DNA of 64,000 nt from Bacilli bacterium (GTDB taxonomy: Bacteria; Bacillota_I; Bacilli_A; ML615J-28; CAG-313), in NCBI GenBank assembly GCA_017411715.1, contig JAFQPO010000014.1, forward strand, positions 110,258 through 174,257, given 5' to 3'. The notes under the pieces were generated by a model. It worked only from the letters and a program-made list of their open reading frames with translations, did no database searches and was not told the origin of the DNA. Shown in pieces: positions 16,636-25,964 of the stretch. Made by a program: the position numbers and the translations under genes. Position 1 is the first letter of the stretch; every line of letters starts with the position of its first letter.

Positions 16636-18239
16636 TGAATTATAATAAAGTTATTTTAGAATATTTTTGGAATGTGAAGAAAGAACTAAATAATGAAATA
16701 TCTGATTTAGAAAATTATTCAAAAAGAACTGATTTAGTTTTATTAAAAAGACACTTAATAACAGAAGAAGAATTATTGAAATATTATTTAAAGAACACTA
16801 AATATAATAAATATCATGAAAATATATTATCAGAAAATAAGAGTTATATCGAAATTCCTGTAACTAGTAGGTTTATTTCTAAATACAAAATATTACCACT
16901 TGCACGGAGTAGTCGAAAATTAACTGTTTTAACTTATGATCCTTACGCAATAAAAGGTTTTAATTTATTAAAAAAGTATTTTAATGCGGTGCTTGATGTA
17001 TATTTAGTTACTAAAAATGAATTTCAACGTTTAATTAAAAGATATTTAAATAAAGAAATTTTTGCAAGTGATGCGGAAGATGATATCTTAGCTACTGTAG
17101 CTAAGCAATTAGATAATATTTTAGTTAAAGCTATTACAACTAGGGCTAGTGATATTCATTTTGAACCTAATTTTAAAGATGTAGAAGTTAGGTTAAGAAT
17201 TGATGGAATTTTATGTAATTATATAAATTTAAGTAACTTAATATATTCAAAATTAGCATCAAAAGTTAAAGTTTTATCGGAAATGGATGTTTCTAAAACT
17301 AGAATTCCTCAAGATGGTAGTTTTACTTACGCATATAAAAGAAATGATTATGATTTAAGAGTATCAACAATGCCGACTATTTATGGTGAGAAGGTTGTAA
17401 TAAGATTGTTGAATAATAAAAATGAGATTGGTGATTTTAAAGAATTAAATTTTAATACAGACATTCAAGCATTATTGTTAACTCATTTAAAATATGGAGA
17501 AGGGTTAATTATTATTAGTGGGCCAACTGGATCTGGAAAAACAACCACTTTATATAATATGATAAATGAAATTAATAAGTCTGAAGAATCAATTGTTACG
17601 ATAGAAGACCCAATTGAATATAAAATTGACGGTATTAGTCAAATTCCAGTTTATGGTAATACTCAAATTGACTTTAAAACTGCAATGAAATATATTTTAA
17701 GACAAGATCCAAATGTTATTTTAATCGGAGAAATAAGAGATGAGGATACCGCAAAAATGGTGCAGCGAATTTCGCTTACTGGTCATATTATTTTAACATC
17801 TATACATGCACAATCAATTAGTAGTGCTATCCGTAGAATATGTGAGCTTGGTTGTGATTATAAAATAATAATAGAGTCTTTAAATTTTGTTACTAATCAA
17901 AGACTCATTCGTAAATTATGTCCTTTTTGTAAAAAAACTCATTATACAACCGAGGATGAAAATGAGTTATTAAGCATTAATGAGTCAATAGTAATTTATG
18001 ATAGTATCGGTTGTGATAAGTGTAATCAGACAGGTTTTATTGGACGTATAGCTGTTCATGAAGTTGCTATATTTGATAATGAATCTAAGACAAAGTTACT
18101 TAAAGGGGGTGATATCGAGAATGTTATTGAACAAATAGGTGATAATATGAAAAGTACAATTTATGATGAAGCATTAAACTTGGTTAAAAAGGGGAAAACT
18201 ACAATTACTGAATTAAAACGTTTAGGCATTTTTAAATAA
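16635..18239 (+). CDS. comGA: Pilus assembly ATPase (PilB/GspE/ComGA family)
   Basis: This 534-residue hexameric ATPase powers pilus assembly. The N-terminal ~140 residues form a MshEN/T2SSE-N-type domain (LVLLKRHLITEEELLKYYLK and YKILPLARSSRKLTVLTYDP), longer than Bacillus ComGA (about 356 aa). Then come the Walker A GPTGSGKT at 296-303, the Asp box IVTIEDPIEY, Walker B VILIGEIRDEDTA, the His box GHIILTSIHA, and a CxxC...CxxC zinc site (CPFCKK and CDKCNQTG). The catalytic set is complete. It is PilB-like in architecture. Confidence 0.95.
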   Translation: MNYNKVILEYFWNVKKELNNEISDLENYSKRTDLVLLKRHLITEEELLKYYLKNTKYNKYHENILSENKSYIEIPVTSRFISKYKILPLARSSRKLTVLTYDPYAIKGFNLLKKYFNAVLDVYLVTKNEFQRLIKRYLNKEIFASDAEDDILATVAKQLDNILVKAITTRASDIHFEPNFKDVEVRLRIDGILCNYINLSNLIYSKLASKVKVLSEMDVSKTRIPQDGSFTYAYKRNDYDLRVSTMPTIYGEKVVIRLLNNKNEIGDFKELNFNTDIQALLLTHLKYGEGLIIISGPTGSGKTTTLYNMINEINKSEESIVTIEDPIEYKIDGISQIPVYGNTQIDFKTAMKYILRQDPNVILIGEIRDEDTAKMVQRISLTGHIILTSIHAQSISSAIRRICELGCDYKIIIESLNFVTNQRLIRKLCPFCKKTHYTTEDENELLSINESIVIYDSIGCDKCNQTGFIGRIAVHEVAIFDNESKTKLLKGGDIENVIEQIGDNMKSTIYDEALNLVKKGKTTITELKRLGIFK

Positions 18240-18266
18240 CTTTGATGAATTGTAAGGAGGTTATTT

Positions 18267-18653
18267 ATGATTAAAAAAATTAAAGGTTTTACAATTGTAG
18301 AGATGGTTATTGTTATTTCAGTGATGGCTGTACTTGGTTCAATTACAGGTGTTACATATTCTAAATTGGTTTCTAAAAGTAAAGTTCATGCTAATGAACA
18401 AGAGTTATTAGCAGTTGTTGGATTAGTTGATGCGGCATATATGTTAGATGAAGAGTATGAAGTAGGGGGGACAACAACACTTTTTGATGATTATGCGACA
18501 TTATCAACGGAATTATTAGAACAAATCTATGCAGAGCATTCAGATAATGAAATGCCAGAAGGATTAAATGTAGAAGATGGTATTTTAACTTATTCCAATC
18601 GCGGTTTAACGGTATCATATGATTTAATTAATCGCCAATTTATTGATGAATAA
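18267..18653 (+). CDS. comGC: Major type IV pilin-like protein (ComGC-like)
   Basis: The N-terminus KKIKGFTIVEMVIVISVMAV is a canonical prepilin site: Gly, mature Phe1, Glu5, followed by the hydrophobic helix. The 128-residue size and best-preserved motif suggest it is the main subunit. A strong AAGGAGGTTATTT site, 27 bases after the ATPase gene, suggests high expression. It overlaps the next gene by 8 bases. Confidence 0.9.
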   Translation: MIKKIKGFTIVEMVIVISVMAVLGSITGVTYSKLVSKSKVHANEQELLAVVGLVDAAYMLDEEYEVGGTTTLFDDYATLSTELLEQIYAEHSDNEMPEGLNVEDGILTYSNRGLTVSYDLINRQFIDE

Positions 18654-19191
18654 TAAAGGAATTTCATTATTAGAAGTTATTCTAACATTATCTATTTTAA
18701 CTATTATAGGTAGTGTTAGTCTGCCTAGTTATAAAACAATAAGAGAATATCAAAAACAATTAGAATGTAACGAAATAGCAGTCAAGTTAAAAAATGAGAT
18801 TATGAACTATATTACAAGATCATATTCGAATAATGCTGGAGATTATCCTATCTTAGCTTTTCAAAAAGATTATTATAAAGATAGTACGACAGTTTGTAAT
18901 ATTACAATTGATAGATTAACAATGCATTTAAATAAATGTATTTTATCTTCAGGAATACCAGTAGAAAGAGTGGCCAAATTTTATAAAGTTTATGAATTAA
19001 ATATTCCAGATGTTATATCGGAGGGGGAAACATATCAAGCAATATTACACTTTACAGATCGTAAAGATAATGAATTCTATTTCTATTTTGATTTTTATGA
19101 AGAGCCAGATGAAGGGTATGATTGTGCTTTTTTTAGGAGTTTTACTTATATTCATCCGAATAAGAAATCAATAACATTACAATTATCATAA
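18646..19191 (+). CDS. Type IV pilin-like protein (ComGD/GspH-like)
   Basis: From the ATG at 18646 the protein reads MNNKGISLLEVILTLSILTI: Gly, mature Ile1, Glu5, then the helix. It has about 170 mature residues with Cys at several positions that could pair. A TTG one codon upstream is also possible. It is the last gene of the operon, and a strong terminator follows. Confidence 0.85.
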   Translation: MNNKGISLLEVILTLSILTIIGSVSLPSYKTIREYQKQLECNEIAVKLKNEIMNYITRSYSNNAGDYPILAFQKDYYKDSTTVCNITIDRLTMHLNKCILSSGIPVERVAKFYKVYELNIPDVISEGETYQAILHFTDRKDNEFYFYFDFYEEPDEGYDCAFFRSFTYIHPNKKSITLQLS

Positions 19192-19193
19192 GG

Positions 19194-19222
19194 AAACCGC
19201 TTCTTAATTGAAGCGGTTTTTA
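19194..19222 (+). terminator. Terminator of the pilus operon
   Basis: AAACCGCTTC and GAAGCGGTTTTT form a perfect 10-bp stem around TTAATT. Confidence 0.95.
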
Positions 19223-19286
19223 AGCATTTTAAAATAAAAAAATTAATTAATATAGTATAATATTAGTAAGAAAGGGATGATTTGAT

Positions 19287-21518
19287 ATGAAATTATTTAA
19301 AAAACTAAGTATTTTAAGTTTTATAATTCTTGTTTGTTTAACATTCGATATTTGTAAACCTACAGTTTCTGCAGATAAAGTTGAAAATGATTATTATCAA
19401 GAATTAGAAAAAACACAAACTAATTTGTACCGCGAAGTTGTTTATAGTCATATTATCGCACAAACTAAAACAACAAAACCGGTTGGTAATGACCATGGCT
19501 TAGGTGGTAATACACCAATTGATCCTAATAAATGGTATGGACAACAAATTAATATTGTTGATATTCCACGTGGTCAAAATGCGATGGTTATTCCATGGAG
19601 CGTTCAATCTGAATTACAATGGGAACTTACTTCAATTGCATCTATGGCATATGATTATGAAAGAAAACATCCAGGTTATAAAGTTATTGCTGCTATCAAT
19701 GGCGACTTTTATGACTGGCATTCTACTTATGATTATCCAAATAGTGGTACTGGAATTGAAGCTCATGAAGGCGATTTGATTAGATATGTAGATTACAGCG
19801 ATGCAGTAGCAATTCAAAACGGAGATTTTACAACTGATCAATTAATTTTTGCTAGAGAAAGAGAGATGACTAGAACTGCAACTCCTCATCTTGCAATTTA
19901 TGACGCAGAAGGTAATGTGATTTATGATGAACCTGTTGATAAAGTAAATGCAGCTTTAAATGATGGTGAAGTTGGTGTTATATTTGGTTCAATTCATAAT
20001 GTATATTCATATGATGAAAATGGCAATCCAATTTATAATAGCTACGATGAACATGCTATTGAAAGACGTGATTATAAAGCTCCTACTATTTATGATGGTA
20101 ATGCGTTCCTTATTAAAAATGGTTCTAAAGTAATTACTCAAACTAGCGAAAATAGTTTCTATGGTAAAGGTGTAATTACAAGTGCTAATAAAGAATTAAC
20201 AGTTGAGGATTTTGACAAAACAACTTTTGCTATTATCTGTAAAAATCCTGAAGTTGCGGCTTTATTAGCTGAAAATGTAACTGTTCGTGTTCAATATGAA
20301 TTTACAGGCATTTTAGAAGGACAACAAAACGTTATTGGTGTTTATCGTTCAATGCTAGAAAACGATGTTGTTACTCCAGATCATGCAGATAGTTATTATA
20401 CTACACGTGCACCTCGTAGTATTATCGCTTCTAAAGCTGATGGTACTATTGGTTTAATTACAATTGATGGTCGTCAAGGGCCTAAAAACATGTATGGTGC
20501 AAACCAAGAAGAAATGACTAATATTCTTCAATTATACGGCTATTCTAATGCTTACTTATTAGATGGTGGTGGATCAAGTTCATTCATTGTTAGAAATGGA
20601 GATCGTTTTGATATCGTAAATTCACCTAGTGATGGTCATATTAGAAATGTCGCAAACGGTTTATTCGTTGTTGTAAAAGAAGAAGCTTATAAAGTTGCTT
20701 CAATTGATAGTACTGAAAACTCACTTACTTTTAATATCAGTACTGAAGGTGTTGATTTTACTGATGTTAAAGCCATTAAAGTTACATTAGGTGATGTTAC
20801 AAAAGAAGTTGTCGATGGTAAAGTTACATTTGATAATTTAACAATTAATACAACATATGACTACTATTTATCACATGATTCATTTGAAAAAAATGATTTA
20901 CGTTCAACTATTTATGGAACTGTTGCTACTAATAAAATAGTACCATCAATAGGAGAAATAAGCTTCACAGAAGATGAAGAAAAAGTTTATTTAAAAATAA
21001 ATATTAATGACCCTCACGGATCAATTTCAAATGTTGTTATTCGAGTTGGTAACCGTGCATTCCCATTATATGATGGAGAAGCTGTAATTCCTAAGAATTT
21101 AGTTAATGAAAATGGTACTTTAGAATATCGTGTTTCTATCAGATATATTCTTAGCGATACAACTGCACCTGTTTATTTAAATGAAGATAAAGTTCTTGCA
21201 ATTTATAATATTGTATCTTTTGATTATAATTTAGGTGAAGGATATAGTCCATATGTAGTAAAATACCAAAGCGGTCAAAAAGTTGAAAAAATACCTACTC
21301 CTGCAGCTGAAGGTAAAGTATTTAAATATTGGGCACTTAATGGTCAAGAATATAATTTTGATCAACCATTAAGCGAATCAATCACACTAGTTGCGGTATG
21401 GGAAGATGCTCCACAACAAAGTGGTGGTGGCGGATGCGCTTTTGGTGCTGTTTATTCAACATTATCTATTTTAAGTGCTGTTTGCTTAGCAGTTCTAGCA
21501 CTTAGAAGAAAACATTAA
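19287..21518 (+). CDS. Secreted phosphodiester glycosidase (NAGPA domain) with surface-anchor C-terminus
   Basis: The first ~30 residues are a Sec signal (LSILSFIILVCLTFDICKP). The NAGPA-type (phosphodiester glycosidase) domain covers about 90-465, with PRSIIASKADGTIGLITIDG and the signature NAYLLDGGGSSSFIV. The family hydrolyses sugar-phosphodiester bonds. After a fibronectin-like linker (about 470-640) comes an InlB-B/Flg_new-type repeat (near 640-710: GEGYSPYVVKYQSGQKVEKI and FKYWALNGQEY). The end is GGGGCAFGAVYSTLSILS, a hydrophobic stretch and RRKH, a tripartite tail without LPXTG. GAAAGGGATGAT precedes the ATG. Substrate is unknown; a wall glycopolymer or host glycan is possible. Confidence 0.85.
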   Translation: MKLFKKLSILSFIILVCLTFDICKPTVSADKVENDYYQELEKTQTNLYREVVYSHIIAQTKTTKPVGNDHGLGGNTPIDPNKWYGQQINIVDIPRGQNAMVIPWSVQSELQWELTSIASMAYDYERKHPGYKVIAAINGDFYDWHSTYDYPNSGTGIEAHEGDLIRYVDYSDAVAIQNGDFTTDQLIFAREREMTRTATPHLAIYDAEGNVIYDEPVDKVNAALNDGEVGVIFGSIHNVYSYDENGNPIYNSYDEHAIERRDYKAPTIYDGNAFLIKNGSKVITQTSENSFYGKGVITSANKELTVEDFDKTTFAIICKNPEVAALLAENVTVRVQYEFTGILEGQQNVIGVYRSMLENDVVTPDHADSYYTTRAPRSIIASKADGTIGLITIDGRQGPKNMYGANQEEMTNILQLYGYSNAYLLDGGGSSSFIVRNGDRFDIVNSPSDGHIRNVANGLFVVVKEEAYKVASIDSTENSLTFNISTEGVDFTDVKAIKVTLGDVTKEVVDGKVTFDNLTINTTYDYYLSHDSFEKNDLRSTIYGTVATNKIVPSIGEISFTEDEEKVYLKININDPHGSISNVVIRVGNRAFPLYDGEAVIPKNLVNENGTLEYRVSIRYILSDTTAPVYLNEDKVLAIYNIVSFDYNLGEGYSPYVVKYQSGQKVEKIPTPAAEGKVFKYWALNGQEYNFDQPLSESITLVAVWEDAPQQSGGGGCAFGAVYSTLSILSAVCLAVLALRRKH

Positions 21519-21520
21519 TG

Positions 21521-21563
21521 AAAAAACACATTAGAAATTGATTTTCTAATGTGTCTTTTTTTT
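21521..21563. terminator. Bidirectional terminator between glycosidase gene and aroA
   Basis: ACACATTAGAAA pairs with TTTCTAATGTGT, with an A-run upstream and T-run downstream; it sits between convergent genes and reaches the aroA stop codon. Confidence 0.9.
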
Positions 21564-22833
21564 ATTCATCTGATGTGGTAAAGTTAACACCTAACATATG
21601 CATATCGCTTAAAAAATTTGGGTATGATTGTTTTGAACATTCTGCACCGATGATTGAAATGGGTTTATTTAAATAGGTATTGATTGCAAATAACATAAAT
21701 AAGTAATGATAGTTTTGATAACAATTTATTTCTACTCCACCACTTAATGAGTTGGCCCCAGTAACAGCTATATAATCTTTTTGAACTATAATATCAGCTC
21801 CTAAATTAGATAAAATATCAATTGTTTCAGATAGTTTATTATCTTTAATAGGAAATGCTAAATCATAATTATAAAGTTTTGAAGTGCCTTGGGTAATACT
21901 AGCTAGTGCTAATAGTAAAGGTGCAAGTGAAGGACACTCATTTAAGTCAACTTCAAATGGTAATATTTCAGAGTGATTGATTGTTAATAAGTCATCACCA
22001 ACATCTATTTTTGCGTCATGTTTTTTTAATAACCCAACGATTTTACTTTCAGGTTGGATACTATTACGGAAAAGGTTTTTAATGATTATTCTTTTTCCTA
22101 GTAAACCAGCAATTATTAAATTTGCGCCTGTTGCGTAGTCACCTTCAACAGTATAAGAAGTTGGAGATTCATATTGATTAGGATTAATGACTATCAAATA
22201 ATATTTTTTATCAATTTCATAAGTTAATAGGTCGATACTGATATTAAATATTTTCATTATGTCTAATGTTAGTTTGTGTGAAGTGCTAAAATCGGATTTT
22301 TTAACGATAATTTTAGTCACAGTTGTTTTAAACATAGATGATAGTAGTAGACCATTTAAAAAGCAAGTATTTTCAATTTCCAAATCATCAGGAATTTTGC
22401 TTGGTAAAACATTTATTGTATTGTTAGTTTTTATGATACTACAATTCATTTTTTCAATTGTTTCATACGAAAGAATTTGTTGAATTTGTTTATCAATGGC
22501 GAAAGTTCCAAATTGTTGAATATTAACAAAGATTGGCATTAATAGGCTAACTAATCTTAAGCTGTTACCACATTTAATAATATCATTACATAAAGTAAAG
22601 CTTTTAGGAGGATTAATCAATAATTTATTTCCTTCTTCAATATATTCAATTTTAACTCCTAATTTACGCATTGCTTCAATTGTTAACATAGTTTCCTCAG
22701 AAATTAATGGATTGATAATTGTAGTAGCATTTTTAGCAAGACTCGCACATATAATAGCACGATGAGTGATACTTTTTGATGGTGGTATTGTGATGATTCC
22801 TGACACAGAACTAGGGAAAAGAGTTATTTTCAT
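21562..22833 (-). CDS. aroA: 3-phosphoshikimate 1-carboxyvinyltransferase (EPSP synthase)
   Basis: Condenses shikimate-3-phosphate and PEP in the shikimate pathway. 423 residues. The N-terminal motif IPPSKSITHRAIICASLA holds the substrate-binding Lys, Ser and Arg, and CGNSLRLVSLLMPIF corresponds to the GNSGT-type motif. Later motifs are VEGDYATGANLIIAGLL and PSLAPLLLALAS. The canonical GNAGTALR is worn (GNSLRLV), so activity should be checked. It stands alone: no other shikimate gene is in the window. The ATG at 22833 is chosen for GGAGGTAC; a TATAAT lies on the minus strand at about 22859-22864. Confidence 0.85.
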   Translation of the reverse strand: MKITLFPSSVSGIITIPPSKSITHRAIICASLAKNATTIINPLISEETMLTIEAMRKLGVKIEYIEEGNKLLINPPKSFTLCNDIIKCGNSLRLVSLLMPIFVNIQQFGTFAIDKQIQQILSYETIEKMNCSIIKTNNTINVLPSKIPDDLEIENTCFLNGLLLSSMFKTTVTKIIVKKSDFSTSHKLTLDIMKIFNISIDLLTYEIDKKYYLIVINPNQYESPTSYTVEGDYATGANLIIAGLLGKRIIIKNLFRNSIQPESKIVGLLKKHDAKIDVGDDLLTINHSEILPFEVDLNECPSLAPLLLALASITQGTSKLYNYDLAFPIKDNKLSETIDILSNLGADIIVQKDYIAVTGANSLSGGVEINCYQNYHYLFMLFAINTYLNKPISIIGAECSKQSYPNFLSDMHMLGVNFTTSDE

Positions 22834-22896
22834 ATGTACCTCCATTTAATACGCTAATATTATACATCAAAAATTTCAAAAAAGGAAGAAAAATAA

Positions 22897-23730
22897 TTGA
22901 AAAAAATATTAAAAGGTATAATTGTGGGGATTTCTTGTTTGTTACCAGGGGTTTGTAGTGGGTTAGTAGCAATTACATTAAATGTTTATAATGATCTACT
23001 AGAAATAGGTTCAGGATATTATAAAATTAAAGTTTTAATCAAAAATGTTTTATTATTAATGGGAATGTTGATTGGAATAATTTTAACAATTTTAATTTTA
23101 ACTAGTTTAAATGAAAATTATCCATTTTTAGTTAATGCTTCATTCATTGGATTTGCCACGTCTTCACTTTTTATTTACGCAAGTACTTTTAAAGATGACA
23201 TACATGCAAGTAAACTAAGAAGAACTGTATTAATTATAATAGGGTGTATAGTTATAATTGCATTTGATTATTTATCAACGCTTATATTGGTAGTTAATTT
23301 TTCAAATTCTAATATTATAATTTTTATAATAGGTGGTTTATTATCATCTTTTGCATTTATTGCGCCTGGCATAAGTGGATCGTTAATTCTTGTTGTGTTA
23401 GGAATATATTTTCCTTTATTTTCTTTTATTAAAAGATTTTTAACTTTTGATTTTAATTTTCTTTTTAATGATTATATAATTATTATTTCATTTTTTATAG
23501 CTTTTATGTTAGGAATAATTATTTCTTCAAAATTATTACAATATTTAGTTAAAAATAAATATTATTATTTTTATAATGTCTCATTAGGAATGATTGTTGG
23601 GAGTATTATCGTATTATTTAAATCAACAATAGAATTATTTGTTTTGTCTCAATTATTAGGATACATTATTATTTTGTTAATATCTTTTTTCTTATTTTAT
23701 AATATTGCAAAAGAAAAGTATGGCATGTAA
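22897..23730 (+). CDS. DUF368 membrane protein (PopT-like undecaprenyl-phosphate transporter)
   Basis: 277 residues, about eight TM helices. Starts with TTG after AAAAAAGGAAG. The two DUF368 motifs are present: KGIIVGISCLLPGVCSGLVA near the start and FIAPGISGSLILVVLGIYFP in the middle (an inverted repeat typical of the family). Members of this family have been shown to return undecaprenyl phosphate across the membrane for reuse in wall synthesis. That fits the wall-synthesis genes elsewhere in this window. It is divergent from aroA and convergent with the CofE-like gene. Confidence 0.85.
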   Translation: MKKILKGIIVGISCLLPGVCSGLVAITLNVYNDLLEIGSGYYKIKVLIKNVLLLMGMLIGIILTILILTSLNENYPFLVNASFIGFATSSLFIYASTFKDDIHASKLRRTVLIIIGCIVIIAFDYLSTLILVVNFSNSNIIIFIIGGLLSSFAFIAPGISGSLILVVLGIYFPLFSFIKRFLTFDFNFLFNDYIIIISFFIAFMLGIIISSKLLQYLVKNKYYYFYNVSLGMIVGSIIVLFKSTIELFVLSQLLGYIIILLISFFLFYNIAKEKYGM

Positions 23731-23742
23731 AGCCATACTTTT
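23714..23742. terminator. Bidirectional terminator between popT-like and cofE-like genes
   Basis: AAAAGTATGGC and GCCATACTTTT form an 11-bp perfect stem that includes the end of the DUF368 gene and reaches the stop of the minus-strand gene. Confidence 0.85.
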
Positions 23743-24931
23743 AGTCTGTATAGTTGTCGAAATACCCTTGGATTAAGACAATTGGTGTACCTTTATCTCC
23801 TGAACCGCTTGTTAAATCACAAAGTGAGCCGATTAAATCTGTTAATTGGCGAGGAGTAGTACCTTGTGATGCCATATTTCCTACTAAGTTAGAAGTTTTT
23901 TCTTTGATACTCTTGGAGATAGCTTCTTTTAAAGCTTCACCAGATAAATCTTTATAATCATTATCAGCAAGGTATTTTAATTTTAGTTCATTAGGTGTGC
24001 CTATTAATCCTTTAGTGAATCCAGGAGAAACGACTGGGTCAGCAAGTTCCCAAATTTTCCCTTGCGGATCTTTGAAAGCACCATCTCCATAAACCATAAC
24101 TTCAATATGTTTATTAGTTTTTTCAAGGAATATTTGTTGAATTTTTTCAACTAATTCAGTGCATTTTCTTGGGAAAAGTTTGATTTTAGTTTCTGTAGAT
24201 TTATTAGATCCAAGTAAACCATAAAATTCATTATATCCACTACCATTAATAGAAGAAGTAAGAATTTCATCAAGACCATAAACTTTTTCTGCGCCTGCTT
24301 CTTTTAATAAACGTTTTGTTCTAACTCTTGTGTGAATGTCACAAGTTAGAACATTTTTTGTATATTTAAGAATATGTTTTGCTTGATTAGAAAAAATAAT
24401 TTCAGCTTCTGCTCCACATTCTTCGATTAGTTCTTTATAATAGTTAATGTAATCAACACCAGTGAATTCATGCTTTTGATATCCAAATATATTGCGATAT
24501 TCTTGAAGTGTTAAACAATCTGAATAAGGATTTACCCCTGTTTCATCTAATTGGTCGTAAGTAAGTAGAGCGTTTCCTACTTCATCACTTGGATAACTTA
24601 GCATTAAGATTATTTTTTTAGCTGCTTTTGCTATACCTTTAAGGCAGATAGCGAAACGATTTCTAGATAAGATAGGGAAAATAACACCTATTGGTTGATC
24701 TCCAAATTTAGCTTTAACATCAGTTGCGATATCATCAATTGTCGCATAGTTGCCTTGAGCACGAGCAACAATAGACTCTGTAATGCCAATAACATCGCGA
24801 TTTCTTAATTCAAATTTTTCTGCTTCACACGCTTCTAAAATACTATTAACAACGATTTCTGCTAAATTATCGTTTTCTCTTATAATTGGGCATCTTACTC
24901 CACGTGAAATTGTTCCTACTTTTCTTTCCAT
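23741..24931 (-). CDS. CofE-like (coenzyme F420-0:L-glutamate ligase family) protein
   Basis: 396 residues in the CofE superfamily. The N-terminus RKVGTISRGVRCPIIRENDN is followed by DVIGITESIVARAQGNY, the typical D.l.i..KivS.a.G region. Later come GVIFPILSRNRFAICLKGIA and VYGDGAFKDPQGKIWELADP. No F420 gene is seen here. Bacilli and Clostridia without F420 commonly keep this long variant, whose substrate is not established as far as I know. I would not call it an F420 enzyme. A minus-strand RBS-like GGTATAAT lies before the ATG. Confidence 0.8.
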   Translation of the reverse strand: MERKVGTISRGVRCPIIRENDNLAEIVVNSILEACEAEKFELRNRDVIGITESIVARAQGNYATIDDIATDVKAKFGDQPIGVIFPILSRNRFAICLKGIAKAAKKIILMLSYPSDEVGNALLTYDQLDETGVNPYSDCLTLQEYRNIFGYQKHEFTGVDYINYYKELIEECGAEAEIIFSNQAKHILKYTKNVLTCDIHTRVRTKRLLKEAGAEKVYGLDEILTSSINGSGYNEFYGLLGSNKSTETKIKLFPRKCTELVEKIQQIFLEKTNKHIEVMVYGDGAFKDPQGKIWELADPVVSPGFTKGLIGTPNELKLKYLADNDYKDLSGEALKEAISKSIKEKTSNLVGNMASQGTTPRQLTDLIGSLCDLTSGSGDKGTPIVLIQGYFDNYTD

Positions 24932-25044
24932 ATTATACCTCGAAATTTAATAATTTAAAAAATACATATTTATTATAAACCAAATTTGTTTTTCCCGCAA
25001 GAAATTAACCATTTTTTTGTACTTGAGTAATAAGATTGATTTTA

Positions 25045-25073
25045 TTGACTCCAAATGTTATAATAACTATAAT
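25045..25073 (+). promoter_or_regulatory. Promoter for truB-ribF
   Basis: TTGACT at 25045-25050 and TATAAT at 25068-25073, 17 bases apart, ending 12 bases before the truB ATG (RBS AAAGGTGAT). Confidence 0.85.
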
Positions 25074-25085
25074 AAAGGTGATAAT

Positions 25086-25964
25086 ATGAATGGATTATTA
25101 AATGTATACAAACCAAGTGGTATGACTAGTCATGATGTTGTACAACATATTAGAAGACAATTAAAAATTAAACAAGTGGGCCATTTAGGTACGCTTGATC
25201 CACTAGCTGAAGGAGTATTAGTAGTTGCGGTTGGAAGTGCTACTAAGTTAATACCTTTTTTAGAGGATAGTTCTAAAAGTTATGTCGCAGAAGTTATTTT
25301 TGGTTTTTCAACTACGACTTATGATTTAGAAGGCGACATAACGGCTCAAAAAGATGAATTCATTTTTAATAAGGAAGATTTTGATAGTGCACTAAATGAC
25401 TTTTTAGGTGATATTGATCAAATTCCTCCTATTTATTCGGCCATTAAAGTAAACGGAAGAAAATTATATGATTATGCTAGATCTAATCAAACTGTAGAAA
25501 TCCCTTCGCGTAAGGTTAGAATAAACAAGCTTGAACGAGTTTCTGATTATTACGAAGATGACTATAAAAAAGTAAAAATTGAGGCTGATGTTTCAAAAGG
25601 TACTTATATTAGAAGTCTTTGTAAAGATATTGGTGACAGATTAGGTGTTCCTACATGCATGGGAAAACTAATAAGAACAAGATGTGGCAATCATTGTATA
25701 GAAAACGCTATTAATTTAAATGAAACAGATTTAGAAAAATATATTATCACCCCATTAGCTGCTTTAAGTCATTTGCCATCTATTGATATTGAAAATAATG
25801 AAGACTTAATTAAAAAAGTCAATAATGGTATGAAATTATCACCTCATGTTTTAGATGTAGAAGCAGAATTACTAGTTGTCAAATGTGGTAACTCGTTAAA
25901 AGCTATTTATAAATTTAATAGTGAAGATATTAAAGGTTATCAGGCGGTAAGAGTATGGAACTAA
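25086..25964 (+). CDS. truB: tRNA pseudouridine(55) synthase
   Basis: Makes pseudouridine 55 in the T-loop of tRNAs. 292 residues. Motifs: NGLLNVYKPSGMTSHDVV, then GHLGTLDPLAEGVLVV with the catalytic Asp, and DQIPPIYSAIKVNGRKLYDY. A C-terminal PUA-like region follows. I took the ATG at 25086, with AAAGGTGATAAT, over the longer frame from 25017 that reads through the promoter. It overlaps ribF by 10 bases. Confidence 0.97.
   Translation: MNGLLNVYKPSGMTSHDVVQHIRRQLKIKQVGHLGTLDPLAEGVLVVAVGSATKLIPFLEDSSKSYVAEVIFGFSTTTYDLEGDITAQKDEFIFNKEDFDSALNDFLGDIDQIPPIYSAIKVNGRKLYDYARSNQTVEIPSRKVRINKLERVSDYYEDDYKKVKIEADVSKGTYIRSLCKDIGDRLGVPTCMGKLIRTRCGNHCIENAINLNETDLEKYIITPLAALSHLPSIDIENNEDLIKKVNNGMKLSPHVLDVEAELLVVKCGNSLKAIYKFNSEDIKGYQAVRVWN

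Noticed and set aside
21420..21518. LPXTG sortase signal in the glycosidase
   Set aside because: No LPXTG motif; the tail is GGGGC plus hydrophobic stretch and basic end.
25017..25085. N-terminal extension of truB
   Set aside because: It covers the TTGACT/TATAAT promoter.
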